Shown here in pieces: positions 1 to 11,333 of a DNA stretch of 64,000 nt. Under the pieces are notes generated by a model. It was not told where the DNA came from. It made no database searches and worked only from the letters and a program-made list of their open reading frames with translations. The translations under genes were made by a program, and so were the position numbers. Source of the stretch: CADEFQ01 sp050249415 (lineage in GTDB: Bacteria; Pseudomonadota; Gammaproteobacteria; Steroidobacterales; Steroidobacteraceae); the NCBI GenBank assembly GCA_050249415.1, contig JBFWQO010000001.1, forward strand, positions 1-64,000. Reading direction: 5' to 3'. Positions within the stretch are counted from its first letter, which is position 1, and the number at the start of each line of letters is the position of its first letter.

Positions 1-1410
<1,410 letters not shown>

Positions 1411-1414
<4 letters not shown>

Positions 1415-2427
1415 GCTGCCGGCTCCGCGAGCATGTTCATCACCAGCCGGATCATCACTTCCTTGTCCTTCGGCGCCGATTCGGCCACCAACAGCGCCAG
1501 CGCGGCGAGGCCCACATCGTTGATCACCGCCTCGCCGTTGCGGATCAAGTGTCCGTTGCGATGCAGGAACTCGACGAACAGGAACGAGCCGATGCGCTTG
1601 TTGCCGTCGGAGAAGGGGTGATTCTTGATGACGAAGTACAGCAGGTGCGCGGCCTTGGCCTCGACCGTCGGGTAGGCCGGCTCACCGAACACGCTCTGGT
1701 CGAGATTGCCGAGCAGCGCGGCAAGCCCGTCCTCGCGCTCACGGCCGAACAGATCGGTCGCCTCGCCGCGTGCGAGCAGGTCGTCCTTGAGGCGCTCAAT
1801 GGCCGAACGCGCTTCCTTGACCCGTGGCAGCACGCCGCCAGCGATGCCCTTCGGCTCGACCAGCAAACCTTGGTCGTAGCGCTGCAGCAGCAGAAAGGTC
1901 TGCGTGTAGCGGGCGATGACATCGACCAGCCCGCGGCCCTGATCCGTGCTCAGCGCCTCGCCCGCCGCCGTCTTGCGCACCAGTGCCAGCGCCGCTTCCA
2001 GCTCGCGCGCGTTGTGCTCGAAGCGTTGCTGGTTGAGCGTGTAGCCGCGCACGAGGTGATCACGCAGGGTGCGGGTGGCCCATTGGCGAAATCGCACGCC
2101 ACGGCGGGAACTGACTCGATAGCCTACCGAGATGATTGCGTCCAGGTTGTAATGTTTGAGCTGCCGCTGCACCCGCCGCTTGCCCTCGTGGCGAACTGCT
2201 AAGAAATCCTTAGCAGTTGCCGGCTCCTCCAACTCGCCGTCGGCATAGATGTTTTTCAGGTGCATCAGCACGTTTTCGGGCGTGGTCTCGAACAGTTCCG
2301 CCATCTGCCGCTGCGTCAGCCAGACCGTATCGCGATCGAGCCTGACCTCTACCCGCACGCCGCCGTCGGGGGCCTCGTAGACGAGTACCTCGCCGCCGGG
2401 AACGTCCGATTCATCGGCCTTGGTCAC
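1411..2427 (-). CDS. RhuM-Fic protein (virulence RhuM family with Fic domain)
   Basis: 338 aa. The N-terminal half (about 25-135) is a RhuM-type domain with the typical TVWLTQRQMAELF start and conserved YNLDAIISVGYRV and RFRQWAT blocks. The C-terminal half (about 165-335) is a Fic fold with HPFSDGNKR at 270-278. Classical Fic AMP-transferases end this motif in GNGR, so the K may change activity; family members with GNKR exist. Such genes often sit inside type I RM operons with unproven function. I chose GTG 2427, which has AGGGAA about 9 bases upstream; an open frame continues to 2595 but that stretch overlaps the ATPase gene and reads as non-coding. It overlaps the hsdR start and lies 31 bp after the ATPase gene. 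Confidence 0.87.
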
Positions 2428-2458
2428 TTCAAATTCCCTTCGATGCCGGAAGCGCCGC

Positions 2459-3655
2459 TCATCCGGAGACCCAGTGCGAGGCCGGGCGGGACAGGAATGC
2501 GCCCAGCTCGATGCCATCGCCCCCCACCAGCAGGCTGCGCTGCGGCTTGAATGCCGCGGCGAAGGCCGCCGTGCCGCGGCGGGCCTGCGGCGCACGCGCG
2601 CTCTTGACCTCGATCGCCGCGAGCCTGCGTCCGGCCTTCATGACGAAATCCACCTCCTGGTTGCGCTCACGCCAGTAGTACAGCTCGAACTCCCCGCCGG
2701 CCGCGGCATTGGCAAGGTGCGCGCCGACCGCGGACTCCACCAGCCGCCCCCAGAACTCGCCATCGGCCCGGGCCTCGGCCAGCGTCAGCCCCGACAGGGC
2801 CGTGAGCAACGCCGTGTTCATGACCTGCAGTTTCGGGATCGAACCGCGACTGCGCGCAACGTCTCCGGCGTATTTCTGCAGGCCGACGACCAGCCCCGCG
2901 CCGCCGAGTAGATCCAGATAGTGAGCGAGCGTGGTGGTGTTGCCGGCATCGTGCAACTGCCCGAGCATCTTGGTGTACGACAGGGCCTGTCCGGAGTAGC
3001 GGCACGCAAGCTCGAACAGACGCCGCAACAGCGCCGGCTTGTCGACGCGGGTGAGCAGCAGCACGTCGCGCGAGATCGAAGTCTCGATCAGGCTGTCGGC
3101 GATGTAGCGCGCCCAGCGGCGCGGCTGGCGCACCAGCGGCGCCGCGCCCGGATACCCGCCGTAGAACAGATATTGATCGAGCGAGAAGCCGAACGCCGCG
3201 CGCATCTCCTCGAACGACCAGTGCGGCAGGTGCAGGACCTCGAAGCGTCCCGCCAGGCTCTCGGTGAGCCCTTGCGCCACGAGCAGCGGGGCCGAGCCGA
3301 GCAGCACCACCTTGAGCCGCAGACGCCGGCGCGTGTCTTCGTCCCACAGACGCTTGACCGACTCGGACCAGCCCGGGATCTTCTGGATTTCGTCGAGCAC
3401 GAGGACCGCGCCCGACTTGTCCGCCTCGCCTGCGACGAGGCGCGCCGCCTGCCACTGCTGCTCGATCCATTCCGGCCCGCGCAGCGTGGGCTCGTCCGCA
3501 CTGGCGCGGCGCGCCGGCAGGCCTGCCGCTTCGAGCGCCTGCTGCACCAGCGTGGTCTTGCCCACCTGCCGGGACCCCGTCAACACCTGCAGATGGCGGC
3601 GCGGCTCGAGCAGGCGCTCGACGAGGACGGCGGCTTGCGGTCGCTGGTAGGACAT
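2459..3655 (-). CDS. AAA ATPase with DUF4143-type C-terminus
   Basis: 398 aa. Belongs to the AAA_14/DUF4143 group of predicted ATPases. Walker A GSRQVGKT at 27-34, Walker B AVLVLDEIQ at 83-91 and a sensor-like VVLLGSAPLL stretch. The C-terminal domain contains ERNQEVDFVMK and AIEVKSARAP, a nuclease-like E/D...ExK arrangement typical of DUF4143. Function of the group is poorly known; members occur as solitary genes and in defence islands. Here it sits between hsdS and RhuM-Fic, 118 bp after hsdS, with its own promoter-like sequence and tandem repeats just upstream, so it may be regulated apart from hsdMS. Start ATG 3655 (MSYQRPQ) fits the family N-terminus. Confidence 0.85.
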   Translation of the reverse strand: MSYQRPQAAVLVERLLEPRRHLQVLTGSRQVGKTTLVQQALEAAGLPARRASADEPTLRGPEWIEQQWQAARLVAGEADKSGAVLVLDEIQKIPGWSESVKRLWDEDTRRRLRLKVVLLGSAPLLVAQGLTESLAGRFEVLHLPHWSFEEMRAAFGFSLDQYLFYGGYPGAAPLVRQPRRWARYIADSLIETSISRDVLLLTRVDKPALLRRLFELACRYSGQALSYTKMLGQLHDAGNTTTLAHYLDLLGGAGLVVGLQKYAGDVARSRGSIPKLQVMNTALLTALSGLTLAEARADGEFWGRLVESAVGAHLANAAAGGEFELYYWRERNQEVDFVMKAGRRLAAIEVKSARAPQARRGTAAFAAAFKPQRSLLVGGDGIELGAFLSRPASHWVSG

Positions 3656-3673
3656 GGGCGCAGGGGTTCTGCG

Positions 3674-3704
3674 ATTTACTCAACGTGCAGAGTATATTTA
3701 CTCA
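3674..3704 (-). promoter_or_regulatory. Tandem 9-bp repeat and -10 element upstream of the DUF4143 ATPase
   Basis: On the minus strand TGAGTAAAT occurs twice (plus-strand ATTTACTCA at 3674-3682 and 3696-3704), exactly 22 bp apart, i.e. two helical turns. A good -10 hexamer TATACT (plus-strand AGTATA, 3691-3696) abuts the upstream copy. No convincing -35 is seen. The arrangement suggests a regulated internal promoter for the ATPase and genes downstream; the binding factor is unknown. Confidence 0.45.
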
Positions 3705-3773
3705 GTGAGGTGCGCAAGCCGGCCGGCGAGTCGCCGGGCTGCCTCGGCGACTGCGGCGCGGGCCGCTTCGTCG

Positions 3774-5049
3774 TCATGCAGACGTCTCGATGAACTTCTC
3801 GGCATCCTTTACGCGCAGATCGCCGGAAATCAGCTTGGGCAGCAACGTGTCACGCAGGGCGGCGAGGGTGCGGGACTGTGCCATAAGATCGGAGCGCTGG
3901 CTAAGCGCAAATATTTCACCGAATGCTTCGGCCAAGGGTACTGGCGGCATCACAACCTGCAGGTTCGACAGCGCTCCATGGACATCAAAGTTCGGGAACG
4001 CGGTTCCCGTCCGGAACGACTGGAGCAGACCGTCTCGATACGCCTGACGCACCTGCATCCAACAAATTGTTGCCTGCGCTGCGGTACAGCGCGGATCGAG
4101 TCGCTTGCAGAAGTTGCTATAACCAACGGGCTTACCGAGAAGCGCTCCGTATGCGTGCCTCCATATCATGCTCCGGCCGCAGAATGAGCCCGACCCTTCT
4201 ATCAGGATAGTGCCTTCCGTCAACTCACGGTCGATCGATTGCTTCGGTGATACCCAACGCACAGGCACGTCCGGTATGCGTCCCTCTGCTAGATCATGGC
4301 AGTCAATTCCTCGCAAGCACCGCATTGCGACTGTAGCTCGGTTCGATTGTTCGTCTTCACCCCAAGCACCGCCCAAGCCAACTGCGAAGAAGTCGCCTAG
4401 TGACCCCACCTCCCATCCCTCCGGAATCTCACCGAGTTCGGAGTCGACGAGGTGGGCGGGGAAGAGGTCGGCGAGGGACTTGGGGAGGCCGGGGTCGCGG
4501 CCTTCCAACTTGGCGCGGACGGGGTTGAAGTCCACGAACCACGACTTGAAGAGCGCACGCGCCATCGCCTCCAGCGTCTCGCTCATCCGCCGGTTCAACT
4601 CGATCTTGTCGTCCAGCGTACCGAGGATGTGGGCGATGGCGCGTTGTTCTGGCAGGGGCGGAGCGAGCAGTGGAATTCGATTCATGTTCCCCTGTGTCAG
4701 CTTCGGCATCGTTGAGCCGGTCAGGTAGCCACTGATATCAGCCGCCGCGAGCGAGTACATGAGAAAACGCGTGTCGGCTTCGTGATTGCCACGAACGACA
4801 TGCGCGTGGTTATTCACCCAAAATTTCTCGCGCGCCAAGAAGGCAATAGGTGTTGTCCGCGTGCGCAGGTTCTCGCCGTCTTCCGCAACTAGCAGGTACT
4901 CGCCGTCGAATAAGAACCCGTCAACGTGGTCGACGATGCCCGACGCCCCGTAGTACGGGTACGGGCCGCTCCGACGGTCAGCCTCCTTCACCGGAACGCG
5001 AATGCCGTCGAAGTTCTCGGTCAGTTCGCCAAGCGTCCGCTCGCGCCAC

Positions 5050-5060
<11 letters not shown>
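3774..5060 (-). CDS. hsdS: Type I restriction-modification specificity subunit (HsdS)
   Basis: 428 aa, normal length for HsdS. Two target-recognition domains: TRD1 about 1-130 and TRD2 about 215-370. They are separated by the conserved helical spacer around 132-185 with PPLPEQRAIAHILGTLDD and FKSWFVDFNPV. A distal conserved region with LPKLISGDLRV lies near the C-terminus. The start overlaps the end of hsdM by 11 bp, typical of coupled hsdMS. The TRD2 stretch (about 3900-4400) is visibly less GC-rich than its surroundings, in keeping with the domain exchange common in specificity subunits. Confidence 0.95.
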
Positions 5061-6627
<1,567 letters not shown>

Positions 6628-6791
6628 TCAACTGCCTGTGTTTTCGAATACGGTGCGCGATCGGGTGCCCTTGTGATTCTAGGGATGAGGGCAGGCGGGA
6701 CTGTGCGCGAATTCGCCTATTGGATCAAGGGGTTGTACCGATTGTGACATGTCCGGCAGCATGATGCCGCGATGAGCAGGTATATGGGAGC

Positions 6792-8624
6792 GTGACTACC
6801 TTTCTCACTTCCCCCGGAGGCAGCGGCACTGGCGCTACGCCGGGCGAGCGCCGCTTCGCCGAGCGCCTCGGTGCTTTGCTCGAGGACGACTATCTTTGCT
6901 GGTATGACGTTCCCGTCGGGCCGCGGCACCAGCATCCGGACTTCCTGCTCCTCCACCCCGGTCGCGGTTTGCTGGTCCTGGAGGTGAAGGACTGGAAACT
7001 GGACAACATCCATGCGCTGACCACCCAAAGCGTGACGCTCAACCTGGGCTCGGGGCTCAAGACAAAGGCCAACCCGCTGGAACAGGCACGCCAGTACGCC
7101 CACGCCGTCGCCAAGGTGCTGGAGCGGGATCCCCTGCTGCTGATTCCGCCCGGCGGAAAGTACGAGGGTCATCTGCGCTTTCCCTGGGGCTACGGTGTGG
7201 TGCTCACGAACATCACCCGCTTGCAGTTCGAGCGCTCCGGCATGGCGGAGGCGATTTCGCCGCACAAGGTCATCTGCCGCGATGAAATGACCGAGTCGGC
7301 GGATGCCGAGACATTCCAGAAACGGCTTTGGGACATGTTCTCGGTGCACTTCCAGAGCCAGCTCACACTGCCGGAAGTCGAGCGGATCCGTTGGCTACTG
7401 TTTCCGGAGATCCGCATTCACCAGCAAGGGCTTCTCATAGAGGCCCAAGCCGACGACGCACGTCCGCCCGATTCGCTGCAGGTCATGGACCTCGCTCAGG
7501 AGGCCATCGCGCGCGGACTCGGCGACGGACACCGCGTGATTCACGGTGTGGCCGGATCCGGAAAGACGCTGATCATGGCCTATCGCTGCCAGTACCTGGC
7601 AGCGACGCTGGCCAAACCCATTCTCGTACTGGTCTACAACAAGGCGCTGGCGGCGTGGCTGCAGCACCAGATGGTGCTTCGGGGCCTCGCCGACCGGGTC
7701 ACGGTGCGCAACTTCCACGGCTGGTGCAACGACATGCTGCGGCTGTATCACGTGCCGAAGCCTGCTGATGAGGGCAAGGATTTCTATCCCGCGCTCGTGA
7801 ACGCAGTGATTCGGGCGGTGGATCGTGGCCAGATTCCGCGTGCCCAGTACGGTGCGCTGCTGATCGACGAGGGGCACGACTTCGAACCTGACTGGCTGCG
7901 GCTCGCCGTGCAAATGCTCGACCCGGAGAGCAACCAGCTGCTGTTGCTTTACGACGATGCGCAATCGATCTACGGCGCGAAGCGGAAGGGCTTCACTTTT
8001 CGCAGCGTGGGCGTATCCGCGGTCGGCAGGACGAAAATCCTCAAGCGGAATTATCGCAACACGAAGGAGATCCTGGCCTGCGCCGCCGAGTTCGCACGCG
8101 AGTTGCTGCAGGAAGTTGATTCGGACGAGGATGGTGTACCGCTGGTGTCGCCGATCTCTGGCGGGCGAAGCGGCCCTCCACCGAAGTTCTACGATGCGCG
8201 CACGCTCGAACAGGAGGCGGCCTGCATCGCACGCCAGCTGAAACGCAGGCACCAGTCCGGCACGCCATGGCGCGAGATGGGGGTGTTCTATTCGGCGCCC
8301 TTCGTGGCCGAAACGGTTGCGAACAGCCTCGTCGATGCGGACATTCCATACGACTGGCTGAAAGACAGCAGCTCCAAGAACTGGAATCCGGACAAGGACA
8401 GCGTCAAGTTGATGACCCTCCACAGCAGCAAGGGCCTGCAGTATCAGGTGGGCATCATCGCCGGCGCAGGGTTCCTGCCTTATCCGGCCGGCGCCGAGTC
8501 CCAGTGCGCGAAGCTGATGTACGTGGCCATGACACGCGCGACACACGAGTTGCTGATCACCAGCAGCAAGAACAGCAGTTTCAGCGCGCGCCTGCGCACG
8601 ATCTGCGAGCCGTTGGCGGCCTGA
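6792..8624 (+). CDS. NERD-domain superfamily 1 helicase
   Basis: 610 aa. The N-terminal NERD (nuclease-related) domain about 15-130 has a PD-(D/E)xK-like set D50, E64-x-K66 (LVLEVKDW). A UvrD-like SF1 helicase follows with Walker A GVAGSGKT at 252-259, Walker B LLIDEGHD at 356-363 and C-terminal motifs KLMTLHSSKGLQ and MYVAMTRATHELL. NERD helicases are linked to DNA processing and frequently to phage defence. It is divergent from the type I RM operon, which supports a defence-island reading. The start is GTG 6792 (no in-frame ATG upstream). GGGAG sits almost on top of the start, so translation initiation may be weak or the start slightly different. Confidence 0.9.
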   Translation: MTTFLTSPGGSGTGATPGERRFAERLGALLEDDYLCWYDVPVGPRHQHPDFLLLHPGRGLLVLEVKDWKLDNIHALTTQSVTLNLGSGLKTKANPLEQARQYAHAVAKVLERDPLLLIPPGGKYEGHLRFPWGYGVVLTNITRLQFERSGMAEAISPHKVICRDEMTESADAETFQKRLWDMFSVHFQSQLTLPEVERIRWLLFPEIRIHQQGLLIEAQADDARPPDSLQVMDLAQEAIARGLGDGHRVIHGVAGSGKTLIMAYRCQYLAATLAKPILVLVYNKALAAWLQHQMVLRGLADRVTVRNFHGWCNDMLRLYHVPKPADEGKDFYPALVNAVIRAVDRGQIPRAQYGALLIDEGHDFEPDWLRLAVQMLDPESNQLLLLYDDAQSIYGAKRKGFTFRSVGVSAVGRTKILKRNYRNTKEILACAAEFARELLQEVDSDEDGVPLVSPISGGRSGPPPKFYDARTLEQEAACIARQLKRRHQSGTPWREMGVFYSAPFVAETVANSLVDADIPYDWLKDSSSKNWNPDKDSVKLMTLHSSKGLQYQVGIIAGAGFLPYPAGAESQCAKLMYVAMTRATHELLITSSKNSSFSARLRTICEPLAA

Positions 8625-8733
8625 GGGCGCCGCAGGGTCGCAGTCTCGTGGCACAGGGGAGCGACGGTGCCGCTGCCGGAACGGTGCCTGGCGGGCTTGT
8701 GCCACGCTGGAGCCTGCAAGCCTGGATCAGACC

Positions 8734-9633
8734 GTGCAAGGGCCGGTACGCGTCCAGTATGACGCTACCTATGCGCTGGAAAACCTGGAGGCCAGAGACT
8801 ATCGGGCTCTGAGCGTTCGGGCTCCGGTCAGTTTCGCCTCACCCCACTTTCCCGCCTGGCCTTCGATCCTGGTGGACCTGCTTCCCCAGGGTGCCGCACG
8901 ACGGCGTCTCCAGAGGGGGGCTGATCGCGCGTTGACTCCGTGGGAGCTGCTCGCACGCGGCGCGGCCAACCCTGTGGGGAACCTGCGGGTGCGGCCGGAT
9001 GTGCCTGTCCCCTGCACACCGCACCCGGGTTTCACCCTGGATGAAATGGCTGCGCGCGGAGACGCGTTCGTGGATTACGCCGCCTCGGTCGGGGCCACGG
9101 TAGCAGGCGCGACCGACACGCAGGGTGAAGCACCCAAGTTCTGGATCGTCGAGGACATGCAAGGGCAGTGGCACCCGGACGGGGGCAACTTGCCGTTCCC
9201 GATTCGTCGCTACGCCTTGCTGAAGTTCCCGATGCCGGAGGCGGGCCCGCGCGCCGGAATGATCCTGCGCCACGAAGCCCGCTACCAACGGATTGCAGCC
9301 CGATGTGGCCTGCGCGTGACCGCCGAGTTGCCCACTGAACTACCCGCGGCGGCCGATGGCGCGCTGCTATTGCCCCGGTTCGATCGACGATGGGAAGGCG
9401 GCAATGAGGTGCGGCTGGGCGTCATCGCCAACCTCGATACGCGCTTTGAGGAGGCGGAACTCGCGTCGCCGCGGACACTCTTCGAGCGGGCAATCCGCCA
9501 GACAATGCCTCAGTTGCAACAACTGCCCGCCGTCATGCGTGACTGCGGCATCGACGAGGGCATCATCGAACTGCGAGCCCGGGAGATTGAACGGCTCGTG
9601 ACGGGACTGCAGGAAACGGGAGTCGTCCCATGA
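8734..9633 (+). CDS. HipA-like protein lacking the kinase catalytic core
   Basis: 299 aa, against about 420-450 for HipA family kinases. Residues 1-100 match the HipA N-subdomain (FPAWPSILVDLLPQGAARRR, TPWELLARGAANPVGNLRV). Residues 130-225 match the region up to LLLPRFDRRWEGG. After about residue 230 the sequence jumps directly to what looks like the extreme C-terminal helices (LPAVMRDCGIDEGIIELRA). The usual catalytic loop (N...GN.D.H..N) and the following metal-binding D are absent, as if about 130-150 codons were removed in frame. The N-terminus is also short: the frame is open upstream but has no plausible start, so GTG 8734 is the best choice. The gene is probably kinase-dead or a pseudogene, yet it remains open and coupled by ATGA to the HTH gene. 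Confidence 0.72.
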   Translation: MQGPVRVQYDATYALENLEARDYRALSVRAPVSFASPHFPAWPSILVDLLPQGAARRRLQRGADRALTPWELLARGAANPVGNLRVRPDVPVPCTPHPGFTLDEMAARGDAFVDYAASVGATVAGATDTQGEAPKFWIVEDMQGQWHPDGGNLPFPIRRYALLKFPMPEAGPRAGMILRHEARYQRIAARCGLRVTAELPTELPAAADGALLLPRFDRRWEGGNEVRLGVIANLDTRFEEAELASPRTLFERAIRQTMPQLQQLPAVMRDCGIDEGIIELRAREIERLVTGLQETGVVP

Positions 9634-9929
9634 AACGGGTGCATCGCAAGCTCACACGCGAGGAGATCGAAGCCCTGCGCAAGGAGCTGGCATCCCTGGT
9701 TCCGGAATGCCGGGAGGATATCCCCGCCATCCTGCGCCGCATGCGATTCATCGCGAGGCTATCGCAGGCCGAGTACGCCAGGTTGTGCCACGTATCTCTC
9801 GGCACGCTATCCAAGATCGAAGCCGGTGCCTCGGATCCTTCCCTGGGCACGCTCGAAAAGCTGCTGAAGCCGTTCGGACTCACCGTGGGTGTCGTACGCA
9901 ATCCGGCGGCGTGGTCGCCGGAAGGGTAA
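9630..9929 (+). CDS. HipB-like HTH (Xre family) regulator
   Basis: 99 aa. A basic N-terminal helix is followed by an Xre-type helix-turn-helix at about 40-90 (FIARLSQAEYARLCHVSLGT, then LSKIEAG). It overlaps the HipA-like gene by 4 bp (ATGA). In this hipA-then-hipB order it would be the antitoxin and autorepressor of a HipAB module. Since the partner lacks its kinase core, it may now act only as a regulator or relic. Family assignment rests on the HTH and the neighbour. Confidence 0.8.
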   Translation: MKRVHRKLTREEIEALRKELASLVPECREDIPAILRRMRFIARLSQAEYARLCHVSLGTLSKIEAGASDPSLGTLEKLLKPFGLTVGVVRNPAAWSPEG

Positions 9930-9949
9930 TCGCTACGGCAATCCGTCGC

Positions 9950-11215
9950 CTAATGCACCTCCCGCCGCTGCACCGTCCCCTTGCTCGCGAGCGAGAAGCG
10001 CGGCTCGGCGACCGCGAGCTGCCCGGTGACGAGCTCCGCGGCATACCGCCCCACCGCCGGCCCATGCTTGAAGCCGTGGCCTGAGCCGCCGCCGACGAGC
10101 CACACGTTGTCGAAGTGCGGATGGCGATCGATCAGGAAGTCGCCGTTCGCGCTGTTCTCGTACTGGCACACGCGCGTCTCGACGAGCGGCTGCTGCGCGA
10201 GCGCCGGGAAGCGCCGCGCGAGGTAGCGGCGCACGTCGGCCTCGCCTTCGCGGCTCGCGCGCCGGTCGCCCGTGTCGGGGTCGAACGCGGGCCCGTGCAG
10301 GTCGTTCGCGATCTTGAAGCCGCGGCTCTCGAGATCTGGCATGCCGTAGTAGATATCGCCCGCCGTGAATTCGGCCCAGCCCGGCAGATGCTGCGGCAGG
10401 AAGCGCTCGTCGCCGCGCGGGGTCGCAAAGAAATAAACCTCCTGGCGCGTCGGGAAGATGCGCCCACCGAGAAGGTCGGGGAAGAGCTGCGGCAGCCACG
10501 GTCCGCACGCGAACACGAACTGCGCGGCCCGCTCCTCGCCGCACGACGTGAGCACGCTCGCGAGCGGCGCGCCACCCGCACCCGGCGGCGTGACCGCCGC
10601 GACGCGGTATTCGCCGCCCGCCGCCACGAATTCGGCGACGAGCGTCTGCACCGCGCGGCGCGCCATCAGCACGCCGAAGTCCGCCTGGTGCAGGCCGAAC
10701 TCGATGGCGTCCCAGCTCATCTGCGGCCAGCGGCGCGCGAGTTCCGCGCGCCCGAGCTTCTCGAGCGGCAGGCCTAGCTCGCGATGGGTCGCGAGGCTCT
10801 GCTGCGCGAACGGCTCATCCCCGGAAAAAAACATCAGGATGCCCGCCGGGTGCAGGACCGGCGGGCCGGCTCGCGCCGACAGCCAGCGCCAGTCGGCGAG
10901 CGCCTCGGTGGCCATCCGCGTATAGACGGCATCGGCGCCGTAAATGGAGCGCGTGAGCCGCGATTCGCCGCCGGAGGAGGCGCGGCTGTTCGCGGCGCCG
11001 AACGCGTCGAGCAGCAGCACGCGCCGGCCCTGGCGCCGCAGGTGCCAGGCGGTCCAGGCGCCGAAGACGCCGGCGCCCACGACGACCGCGTCGAAGCGCG
11101 GCGCCGCCTGCGGGCCGGCCGCGCGGCCCTGCGGGGCCGCGGCCAGTGCCGCGGATGCACCCGCGAGCCCCGCGAGCGCCTTGCGGCGCGTGATGGCCTG
11201 GGCCGTTCCCGGCAT
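9950..11215 (-). CDS. Tat-exported FAD-dependent amine oxidase (DAO family)
   Basis: 421 aa. The N-terminus is a twin-arginine-like signal (RR at 10-11, then a hydrophobic Ala-rich stretch, residues 12-30). The mature part is a DAO/sarcosine-oxidase type flavoprotein: FAD dinucleotide motif VVVGAGVFGAWTAWHL at 44-59, and the C-terminal GGGSGHGFKHGPAVG typical of monomeric sarcosine/N-methyl-tryptophan oxidases. Expected reaction: oxidative removal of an N-alkyl or amino group with H2O2 release; substrate not predictable. Start ATG 11215 is the one that gives the signal peptide. It is divergent from a TBDR gene across 118 bp, which suggests a shared control region and perhaps a shared substrate. 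Confidence 0.85.
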   Translation of the reverse strand: MPGTAQAITRRKALAGLAGASAALAAAPQGRAAGPQAAPRFDAVVVGAGVFGAWTAWHLRRQGRRVLLLDAFGAANSRASSGGESRLTRSIYGADAVYTRMATEALADWRWLSARAGPPVLHPAGILMFFSGDEPFAQQSLATHRELGLPLEKLGRAELARRWPQMSWDAIEFGLHQADFGVLMARRAVQTLVAEFVAAGGEYRVAAVTPPGAGGAPLASVLTSCGEERAAQFVFACGPWLPQLFPDLLGGRIFPTRQEVYFFATPRGDERFLPQHLPGWAEFTAGDIYYGMPDLESRGFKIANDLHGPAFDPDTGDRRASREGEADVRRYLARRFPALAQQPLVETRVCQYENSANGDFLIDRHPHFDNVWLVGGGSGHGFKHGPAVGRYAAELVTGQLAVAEPRFSLASKGTVQRREVH

Positions 11216-11333
11216 GACCCCTCCCGACGACCCGGTGTTGCGGGCCTTCCAAAGATACGCGTTATGGAGCAGTATCGCGCGACGCGCAAATACAACAGCG
11301 GGTTGCACCGCGACCCGCGACAGGGAGTCGGAC

